A stretch of DNA of 6,522 nucleotides, taken from positions 3,727-10,248 of the forward strand of contig NYZY01000010.1 in assembly GCA_002687335.1 (NCBI GenBank). Direction: 5' to 3'. Origin of the DNA: Chloroflexota bacterium. Lineage in GTDB: Bacteria > Chloroflexota > Dehalococcoidia > UBA1151 > UBA1328. Shown in pieces: positions 1-5,315 of the stretch (its first letter is position 1; every line of letters starts with the position of its first letter). The position numbers and the translations under genes were made by a program. The notes under the pieces are model-generated. The model did not search any database, was not told where the DNA came from, and saw only the letters and a list, made by a program, of their open reading frames with translations.

Positions 1-908
1 CGTTCGCTCTCGTCAGCATAATTACTGCTACATTCGCAGTTTTTATGCTGTCCCGATTAGCCGGTGATCCTTTACTGCTCTACGCAAACTCAGGCTATGG
101 CATAACCGCTGAAGGCGAAGCAGCCCTCCGAAAAAGACTTGGCCTCGATCGACCGGTCCCCGTTCAATATGCCCTATGGCTTGGAAGAACACTTACGGGC
201 GATATGGGAGAAACGATCCTCGATCGTAAGCCAGTATCCCGAATCGTTACACAGAGACTTCCATCGACTATACATCTCGGGGGGACTGCGTTTTTACTAT
301 CGTTCATGGTAGGTATCCCCCTTGGAATCTTATCGGCTGTCTGGCGAGGGTCTTTTGGGGACTACATTGGTCGATTCTTGGCCTTATTAGGTCAGGCTGT
401 GCCATCATTCTGGCTGGGATTAGTACTGATTATGTTGTTCGCTGTGCAATGGAGATTATTCCCCCCTGCGCTCCGAGGTGATGGAATCTGGGATGTAAAA
501 CACCTGGTGCTGCCAACTATAACGCTCGCAGCTGGCGGGTTCGCTTTCTACATGAGGATCACCAGGGCAGCGATGTTAGAGGTACTCGATTCTGAGTATG
601 TGCGTCTGGCCAGGGCCAAGGGCGTTAGCAATAACATGGTCATCTGGAAACACGCTTTTAAGAACGCGTTGATACAACCATTGACCGGTGCAACACTTGG
701 CGTGGTTGGCTTGCTGAACGGAACTGTACTGGTTGAAACCATTTTTGCGTGGCCGGGAATGGGGCAAATGGCGATAACGGCCGTAAATAACAATGACTTC
801 CCGCTTCTTCAGGGAGCGGTGTTCTTTTTCACGATTCTCATTGTGGCAACGACATTCGTTACAGATCTTCTGTACGCGTACATCGACCCTAGAATTCGAT
901 ACGACTAG
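1..908 (+). CDS. ABC transporter permease, DppB/OppB type (5' end cut by window edge)
   Basis: Inner-membrane permease of a peptide/nickel/opine-type ABC importer, which forms the translocation channel with a DppC-type partner. The reading frame is open from base 3. The 14 codons before the first ATG (position 45) encode a hydrophobic stretch (FALVSIITATFAVF) that runs straight into LSRLAGDP. This matches the first membrane helix and the conserved RL-x-GDP end of DppB proteins, so the ATG at 45 is internal and the true start lies left of the window, probably only 10-20 codons away. Further hallmarks are RLPSTIHLGG leading into a helix (about nt 255-330), AVPSFWLGL, and the cytoplasmic EAA loop (EYVRLARAKG, then H and NAL, about nt 594-670) that docks on the ATPase. 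FAWPGMG and a C-terminal DPRIRYD also fit. It ends in TAG, 35 bp before the next permease, so the two are very likely cotranscribed. The family is certain; the substrate is not, since family members carry peptides, oligosaccharides, metals or opines. Confidence 0.95.
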   Translation, partial: FALVSIITATFAVFMLSRLAGDPLLLYANSGYGITAEGEAALRKRLGLDRPVPVQYALWLGRTLTGDMGETILDRKPVSRIVTQRLPSTIHLGGTAFLLSFMVGIPLGILSAVWRGSFGDYIGRFLALLGQAVPSFWLGLVLIMLFAVQWRLFPPALRGDGIWDVKHLVLPTITLAAGGFAFYMRITRAAMLEVLDSEYVRLARAKGVSNNMVIWKHAFKNALIQPLTGATLGVVGLLNGTVLVETIFAWPGMGQMAITAVNNNDFPLLQGAVFFFTILIVATTFVTDLLYAYIDPRIRYD

Positions 909-943
909 TTACCCCAGACCTATAACGAGCCTATTACCACGCT

Positions 944-1990
944 ATGACACACCAGTCTGAAACTCAAACAACCACAATACCGGCTGAATCCGGTATGGGC
1001 GCTCTACAGCGCGAAGTCCAGAAGCGCTCCTTTGCGTCACAAGCCTGGTATTTAGTACGTAGATGGCCATTAATACCAATATTACTCATGGCTACTCTGT
1101 TGATCACGGGCGTATTCGCTCACGTGATCTCGCCTGCGGATCCCATAGAACAATCTCTCGGATTCCGTAATTTTCCTCCGACCTGGGGCAGAGCAATGCC
1201 CGAATACAATGTTGTGCCTAATCCCGCCGACTTCGATCTAGAAACCACGAAGGGTAAATCTGCTTTTTCCAGGGCCAAGAAAAATTCGTTCCCTCGATCC
1301 AAATTCATCCTCGGCGGGGACAATCTTGGACGTGACGTGCTTTCTCGTATCATATACGGCGCTCGTATCTCGCTACAGGTAACCCTTTATGCTCTAACAT
1401 CCGGAGTCATAATCGGGGTCAGCCTAGGGCTGGCAGCCGGTTACTTTGGACGCTGGACCGATGAAGTAATTATGCGAATTGTAGACGTTTGGCTGGCGCT
1501 CCCGTTCATTCTTATCGCGCTCGTTATTGCACAGCAATTCCTGCACCAGGGTGGAGCTGCCTTATGGGTAGTGATCTTTATCATCGCGTTGGTCGCGTGG
1601 ACACCTTTCGTACGACAAGTTCGAGCAGACGTTCTAACAATTCGTAGTCAGGAATATGTAATGGCTGCGAAAATAGCAGGAGCATCTCACCTCAGGCTAA
1701 TCTTAAGGCATATTATGCCTGGCACTCTTAGTACTATTCTTGTTATTGCCACGCTTCGGGTGGGTCAACTGATACTCACAGAATCCACTCTGTCTTTCCT
1801 GGGCGCTGGCATACCCGACCCGATTCCTGCATGGGGCAAAAGCGTAAGTGACGGCAGGCAGTTCATTGAAGAGGCCTGGTGGATTTCGTTCTGGCCTGGC
1901 TTTGCCATCTTCCTGGTTGTGATGGCGTTGAACTTTTTCGGAGATTGGCTCCGAGACCGACTCGACCCCAGATTAAGGCAACTCGACTAA
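944..1990 (+). CDS. ABC transporter permease, DppC/OppC type
   Basis: Second permease subunit of the same importer, 348 aa. A cytoplasmic N-terminus of about 40 residues precedes membrane helix 1 (about residues 42-62, ending in SPADP). The family signature GGDNLGRDVLSR with YGARISL (residues 124-143) opens the core domain. Core helices follow at about 148-167, 182-198, 206-221, 262-279 and 317-334. The EAA loop is EYVMAAKIAGAS...RHIMP (237-259), and LSFLGAGIPDP plus PAWG (283-298) is the usual DppC motif. The protein ends DWLRDRLDPRLRQLD, a typical C-terminus. The periplasmic stretch between SPADP and GGDNLGRD is about 60 residues, longer than the 25-35 common in this family. No good Shine-Dalgarno site precedes ATG 944, so translational coupling to the upstream permease is possible. 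No ATPase gene follows; the solute-binding protein and ATPases must lie left of the window or elsewhere. Substrate unknown. Confidence 0.95.
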   Translation: MTHQSETQTTTIPAESGMGALQREVQKRSFASQAWYLVRRWPLIPILLMATLLITGVFAHVISPADPIEQSLGFRNFPPTWGRAMPEYNVVPNPADFDLETTKGKSAFSRAKKNSFPRSKFILGGDNLGRDVLSRIIYGARISLQVTLYALTSGVIIGVSLGLAAGYFGRWTDEVIMRIVDVWLALPFILIALVIAQQFLHQGGAALWVVIFIIALVAWTPFVRQVRADVLTIRSQEYVMAAKIAGASHLRLILRHIMPGTLSTILVIATLRVGQLILTESTLSFLGAGIPDPIPAWGKSVSDGRQFIEEAWWISFWPGFAIFLVVMALNFFGDWLRDRLDPRLRQLD

Positions 1991-1991
1991 C

Positions 1992-2047
1992 ATCAAAACT
2001 ATCGATGATTAAGTCGGGCTTGAGTCTTTCGGTTAGCCGTTTTTGAT
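1992..2047 (+). terminator. Weak candidate intrinsic terminator after the permease genes
   Basis: Directly after the DppC stop codon, ATCAAAAC (1992-1999) is complementary to GTTTTTGAT (2039-2047) with one bulged T. Inside it, GGCT (2017-2020) pairs with AGCC (2035-2038), and the T-run at 2040-2044 follows at once. The inner stem is only 4-5 bp with a 14-nt loop, which is poor for an intrinsic terminator, but its position between two transcription units fits. Whether transcription really stops here is inference. Confidence 0.35.
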
Positions 2048-2083
2048 CTCATCTGATTATTACCGAGCAAATCAATGTCTTAT

Positions 2084-2115
2084 TTAGCAAGCATATGTTA
2101 AGTTCTGGCTATAAT
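2084..2115 (+). promoter_or_regulatory. Candidate sigma70-type promoter for the 2206-5298 operon
   Basis: A perfect -10 consensus TATAAT lies at 2110-2115. The region where a -35 box is expected is poor: the best match, TTAGCA at 2084-2089, has four of six consensus bases but a 20-bp spacer, longer than the optimal 17. A start site near 2122 would leave a leader of about 84 nt before ATG 2206. Intergenic position and correct orientation support it; the weak -35 suggests an activator or a chance TATAAT. Confidence 0.45.
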
Positions 2116-2123
2116 CTGTGCGC

Positions 2124-2174
2124 CGACTCACGGAACTAATTTCCTCCAGGCACTTTAGTTTTCCGCAACCGTCG
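2124..2174 (+). promoter_or_regulatory. Foldable 5' leader with anti-Shine-Dalgarno-like loop
   Basis: Just after the predicted transcription start, nested complementary segments can form one long hairpin. CGAC (2124-2127) pairs with GTCG (2171-2174), CGG (2131-2133) with CCG (2163-2165), and AACTAA (2134-2139) with TTAGTT (2155-2160), with a two-base bulge at 2161-2162. The 15-nt apical loop (2140-2154) carries TTCCTCC, of which TCCTC (2142-2146) is the exact complement of GAGGA (2193-2197) in the ribosome binding site. A perfect palindrome AATCA-T-TGATT (2181-2191) adjoins that site. No known riboswitch class was recognised. Regulatory function is inference. Confidence 0.3.
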
Positions 2175-2192
2175 ACTTTAAATCATTGATTC

Positions 2193-2198
2193 GAGGAG
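2193..2198 (+). promoter_or_regulatory. Strong ribosome binding site for the beta-hydroxyacid dehydrogenase
   Basis: GAGGAG lies seven bases before ATG 2206, an optimal spacing that fixes this start. It is the strongest Shine-Dalgarno site in the window and marks the first gene of the operon. Confidence 0.85.
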
Positions 2199-2205
2199 TT
2201 ACATA

Positions 2206-3078
2206 ATGCCAATAGGATTTATAGGTCTCGGAAATATGGGACAAGGTATGGCAGACAATCTCCTCACGAAAGGTGCGGATCTGACGGTTTTCACTCGAAC
2301 ACAATCAAAAATTGAAGCCATGATCGACAAAGGGGCCAAGGGATCTACATCAGTATCTGATTTAACATCAAAAGTTGATGTTGTTCTGGTGTGCCTGCCT
2401 GAGGTCAAAACATCGCGCGATTTATTGCTTGGCGATGATGGTGTGATCAAGAATATGCGACCCGGCCAGGTAGCAGTCGACCACAGTACCGTGGACATTG
2501 CGACCTCAAGAGCCTGCTCCGAAGCTGCTGAAGCTGTGGGCGCTCACTTCCTCGACGCTCCGATCTCTGGCGGACCTGGAGGAGCTGCAGACGGCACTCT
2601 ATCCATAATGGTCGGCGGAAGTGATCACGCATTCGAAATTGCCCACGAGTATTTCGCAAAGATGGGCGCTAACGTCAAGTTAATGGGCCCGAGCGGTGCC
2701 GGAACCGCTATGAAACTAATAAATCAACTTTTGGTGGGAGTTAACACTGTGGCTGCAGCTGAGGCCTTCGCACTGGCAAACTCAGCTGGTGTCGACATCA
2801 AGATAGCGGCTGATTTACTCGCGGTGAGCTGGGGCGGGAGCACAATGGTCGATCGGAGTGCGCCAATCACAGCAGCACGAGACTTCGAACATTCCGCAGC
2901 TCCGGTGCGTAACCTCGACAAAGACATGGGAATCATCAAACAACTTGCAAGCGATGAAGGCTTGGCATTGGACCTGGCGATTCAAGTGCAACGCATGTTT
3001 GCTGAAATGATTGCGCAGGGTAAAAACGAGCACGACATCGCCGCTGTTCTGGAGATCATCGAAGAACGATCTAGTTGA
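2206..3078 (+). CDS. NAD(P)-dependent beta-hydroxyacid dehydrogenase (HIBADH / tartronate-semialdehyde reductase family)
   Basis: Cytoplasmic oxidoreductase of 290 aa, the usual family length, that interconverts a beta-hydroxyacid and its semialdehyde. The N-terminal Rossmann fold starts at residue 3 with IGFIGLGNMG, holding the GxGxxG dinucleotide motif (Gly7, Gly9, Gly12). At the end of strand beta-2, VFTRT (28-32) has an Arg in place of an acidic residue. In this family the NRT/RT pattern goes with NADP(H), so NADP preference is inferred. DAPISGG (117-123) is the substrate-binding motif. Lys170 and Asn173 in GAGTAMKLINQ are the catalytic Lys and its KxxN partner. KDM (239-241) in the helical C-terminal domain corresponds to the conserved KD pair that closes the active site. 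Possible substrates are 3-hydroxyisobutyrate, tartronate semialdehyde/glycerate or succinate semialdehyde; the sequence does not decide. It is the first gene of a probable operon, 98 bp before the next gene. Confidence 0.93.
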   Translation: MPIGFIGLGNMGQGMADNLLTKGADLTVFTRTQSKIEAMIDKGAKGSTSVSDLTSKVDVVLVCLPEVKTSRDLLLGDDGVIKNMRPGQVAVDHSTVDIATSRACSEAAEAVGAHFLDAPISGGPGGAADGTLSIMVGGSDHAFEIAHEYFAKMGANVKLMGPSGAGTAMKLINQLLVGVNTVAAAEAFALANSAGVDIKIAADLLAVSWGGSTMVDRSAPITAARDFEHSAAPVRNLDKDMGIIKQLASDEGLALDLAIQVQRMFAEMIAQGKNEHDIAAVLEIIEERSS

Positions 3079-3117
3079 TGGCAAAGTATTCGCTGCCATA
3101 AATGTTAATACAGCGAA
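3078..3117 (+). repeat. Two overlapping, mutually exclusive inverted repeats between operon genes
   Basis: ATGGCA (3078-3083) is the exact complement of TGCCAT (3094-3099), and TTCGCTG (3089-3095) of CAGCGAA (3111-3117). The two stems share bases 3094-3095, so only one can form at a time. Neither is followed by a T-run, so a simple intrinsic terminator is unlikely. The element begins at the stop codon of the upstream gene and could be an RNA-processing or mRNA-stabilising structure, or chance. Confidence 0.4.
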
Positions 3118-3162
3118 AGACGTGCGTCGTTTCATACCCTGGTTCTAAACATGAGCAAGTAT

Positions 3163-3167
3163 AGGAA
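3163..3167 (+). promoter_or_regulatory. Ribosome binding site for the tartrate/D-malate-type dehydrogenase
   Basis: AGGAA lies nine bases before ATG 3177, a normal spacing that supports this start. It falls inside an eight-codon reading frame (3151-3177) that ends on the TAATG overlapping the start codon. Confidence 0.7.
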
Positions 3168-3176
3168 TTATCAATA

Positions 3177-4247
3177 ATGTCAACTCATAAGATCGCAATC
3201 GTCAAAGGCGATGGCATAGGCGTAGACGTTGTGAACGAAGGCATGAAGGTACTGGATGCCCTTGCACCCAAATACGGGATCACCTGGGATTACACAGAAT
3301 TCCCCTGGAGCTCCGATTATTATTTCAAGCACGGTGAAATGATGCCCTCGACGGCTCTGAAAACACTCGAACAATTCAATGCCGTGTTCTTAGGTGCTGT
3401 CGGACACCCTGACATACAAGACAACATCACTCTGGATGGTCTGCTATTGCCAATACGACGAAGGTTCGACCAGTACATTTGCCTTAGACCATCAGTACTG
3501 TATCCAGGTGTCAAGTCACCGCTCTCGGGGAAAAAAGCTTATGACATAGATCTCACCGTGATAAGGGAGAACACCGAAGGGGAGTACCTGAACATAGGTG
3601 GATTCGCGTATCATCAGACTCCAGATGAGGTTGCTGTTCAGACTGCGGTATATACGAAGAAGGGCTGTGCTCGAGCAATAAGGTATGCCTTCGATCTAGC
3701 TCGGGAACGCGGCAAGAAAAATCATGTCACGTCAATCACCAAATCAAATGCACTCGGGTACATGACAATATGGGATCGAACATTTGAAGAAATTTCCGAG
3801 GAGTATCAGGACATCGACTCAGATTCGCTGCTCATTGACGCTGCATGCATGGATCTCGTAAGAAGACCCGAGGTATTCGATGTCATCGTCGCGCCAAACC
3901 TGTTTGGAGATATCGTGACTGATATCGGAGCGATCATCACCGGGAGTATGGGGCTCGCATCCAGTGCGAATATAAACCCCGATACCTCCGCACCTTCTAT
4001 GTTCGAACCAACCCACGGGTCTGCACCTGATATAGCAGGGCAAGGAATTGCCAATCCCATGGCCCAGATCCTTACTGGAGCCATGATGCTTCGTCATCTG
4101 GGAGAACACACCGCGGCCGCAGATGTAGATGCTGCGGTACTTGAACTGCTTGAACAAGGTGAAATTCTCACCCCGGATCTGGGCGGATCTTCAACTACAG
4201 AAAGTGTTGGAGACGCCATCGCTCAATTGGTTTCAACTAGTTCATAA
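3177..4247 (+). CDS. NAD-dependent beta-decarboxylating dehydrogenase, tartrate / D-malate dehydrogenase type
   Basis: Member of the isocitrate/isopropylmalate dehydrogenase superfamily, 356 aa. It oxidises a 2-hydroxyacid, usually with decarboxylation (for D-malate to pyruvate and CO2), using NAD and a divalent metal. Visible motifs are KGDGIG at the N-terminus; substrate arginines in RRRFDQYICLRP (Arg94, Arg104) and Arg130; catalytic Tyr137 in RENTEGEY; catalytic Lys189 in TKSN; metal-binding Asp221, Asp245 and Asp249 (NLFGDIVTD); and the NAD-site loop HGSAPDIAG (280-288) with IANP. Asp285 in that loop favours NAD over NADP. WSSDYYFKHGEMMP (44-57) and GHPD followed by ITLDGLLLPIRR closely resemble E. 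coli D-malate dehydrogenase (recalled as WASCEYYSHHGKMMP and GWPD followed by ISLWGSLLKFRR), so this is not LeuB. Tartrate, D-malate or a related diacid are the best substrate guesses. It lies 31 bp upstream of the aldo-keto reductase. Confidence 0.9.
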   Translation: MSTHKIAIVKGDGIGVDVVNEGMKVLDALAPKYGITWDYTEFPWSSDYYFKHGEMMPSTALKTLEQFNAVFLGAVGHPDIQDNITLDGLLLPIRRRFDQYICLRPSVLYPGVKSPLSGKKAYDIDLTVIRENTEGEYLNIGGFAYHQTPDEVAVQTAVYTKKGCARAIRYAFDLARERGKKNHVTSITKSNALGYMTIWDRTFEEISEEYQDIDSDSLLIDAACMDLVRRPEVFDVIVAPNLFGDIVTDIGAIITGSMGLASSANINPDTSAPSMFEPTHGSAPDIAGQGIANPMAQILTGAMMLRHLGEHTAAADVDAAVLELLEQGEILTPDLGGSSTTESVGDAIAQLVSTSS

Positions 4248-4263
4248 AACGCGCTTTGAACGC

Positions 4264-4267
4264 AGGA
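4264..4267 (+). promoter_or_regulatory. Ribosome binding site that decides the aldo-keto reductase start
   Basis: AGGA lies 11 bases upstream of ATG 4279. This supports the start there and not at the in-frame ATG 4129, which would lie deep inside the preceding gene and add 50 residues unlike any aldo-keto reductase N-terminus. Confidence 0.6.
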
Positions 4268-4278
4268 CAGTAATAGAA

Positions 4279-5298
4279 ATGGACCCATTCAAAAAAATTG
4301 AACTTGGAAACACTGGTGTTACGGTGCCCCGACTCGGCATTGGCACTGCGCCTCTAAGTGGAGCCACACTCGGTGACGGCCTGTATGGTGGCACAGCACA
4401 TGATGAGGCCGTAAGGATCCTCAACCGTGCTCAAGAACTCGGCATCTCCTACGTGGATACCGCACCACTATACGGAACAGGACGGGCGGAGGCTCGGGTC
4501 GGACATTCTTCGTACAGCTCAACCGACAGAGACTCTTTCGTCATATCGACAAAAATCGGACGAGTGCTTGATCCCGTGTCAGATCGGGTAATGGCACCAG
4601 ATGACCCAGACGGCATTGGCGAGCTGGTAGCGGTGAATTCATGGACGAGAGACAATGTTCTCCGTTCACTGGAAGATAGTCTCAAGCGTTTGAATACAGA
4701 ACGTATTGACATCGTTTACGTGCATGACCCGGATGTAGAGACATACGGCAAAGAACAGGCCCTAAACGAGGCTTTCCCAACACTGATCGAATTAAAGGAA
4801 CAGAAAGTAATCAAGGCAATCGGTTGTGGAATGAATGAGTGGCAGATGCCATTGGAGTTCATCCAGCGATTCGATCTCGATATCATCCTTCTTGCCGGAC
4901 GATACACACTTTTAGACCATTCAGGACTATCACGATTTCTGCCTGAGTGCGTTAAGAGAAATGTAAAAATCGCTGTCGGTGGTCCATATAATTCAGGGAT
5001 ACTTGCCCGTGATCTTTCAAAGCCTGTTACGTTCGATTATGAACCCGCTTCAGAAAACTTAGTAACTCAAGCACGCGAACTAACTAAAATATGCCTAGAT
5101 CATCAAGTAGATCTCAAAGCAGTCGCCCTACAGTTCGTACTTGCTCATCCGGCAATCGCCACAGCCATTCCTGGCGCTCAGTCAATCGCTGAACTCGAAC
5201 AAAACATCAAAATGGTGCAACAAAACATACCCACAACACTATGGGACAACATGCGTGACGCAGACCTGATACCGCAGAATGCACCGACACCAAGTTAA
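4279..5298 (+). CDS. Aldo/keto reductase, L-fucose / D-threo-aldose 1-dehydrogenase-like
   Basis: Cytoplasmic (beta/alpha)8-barrel NAD(P)-dependent oxidoreductase of 339 aa, normal for the family. Homology begins right after the chosen start: KIELGNTGVTVPRLGIGTAPLSG. The catalytic tetrad is Asp60 and Tyr65 (YVDTAPLYG), Lys92 (ISTKIGR) and His149 (YVHDPD). Two later motifs, LLAGRYTLLD (204-213) and GGPYNSGILA (234-243), are typical of the subgroup with L-fucose dehydrogenase, D-threo-aldose 1-dehydrogenase and pyridoxal 4-dehydrogenase. Those enzymes oxidise a cyclic hemiacetal to a lactone, so oxidation of a free sugar (L-fucose, L-arabinose or similar) at C1 is the leading inference. IPGAQSIAELEQN (298-310) is the usual cofactor-phosphate region. 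An in-frame ATG at 4129 is rejected. It is the last gene of the plus-strand operon, 17 bp from the convergent dehydratase. The exact substrate is unresolved. Confidence 0.92.
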   Translation: MDPFKKIELGNTGVTVPRLGIGTAPLSGATLGDGLYGGTAHDEAVRILNRAQELGISYVDTAPLYGTGRAEARVGHSSYSSTDRDSFVISTKIGRVLDPVSDRVMAPDDPDGIGELVAVNSWTRDNVLRSLEDSLKRLNTERIDIVYVHDPDVETYGKEQALNEAFPTLIELKEQKVIKAIGCGMNEWQMPLEFIQRFDLDIILLAGRYTLLDHSGLSRFLPECVKRNVKIAVGGPYNSGILARDLSKPVTFDYEPASENLVTQARELTKICLDHQVDLKAVALQFVLAHPAIATAIPGAQSIAELEQNIKMVQQNIPTTLWDNMRDADLIPQNAPTPS

Positions 5299-5315
5299 AC
5301 CATCACGTTAAAGAA

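Noticed and set aside
3119..3128. GACGTGCGTC near-palindrome as an operator
   Set aside because: Short, with a two-base centre and no second copy in the window; not distinguishable from chance.
3819..4157. Minus-strand open frame of 112 codons opposite the tartrate/D-malate-type dehydrogenase
   Set aside because: It lies entirely within a gene with full family motifs on the other strand; its translation is low-complexity and resembles no protein I recognise.
3177..4247. Calling this gene leuB or icd
   Set aside because: The active-site and substrate-loop motifs fit tartrate/D-malate dehydrogenase better, and no branched-chain amino-acid genes adjoin it.
4129..4278. In-frame upstream ATG that would extend the aldo-keto reductase by 50 residues
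   Set aside because: It overlaps the preceding dehydrogenase by 119 bp, has no family resemblance, and ATG 4279 has an AGGA site and the normal family N-terminus.
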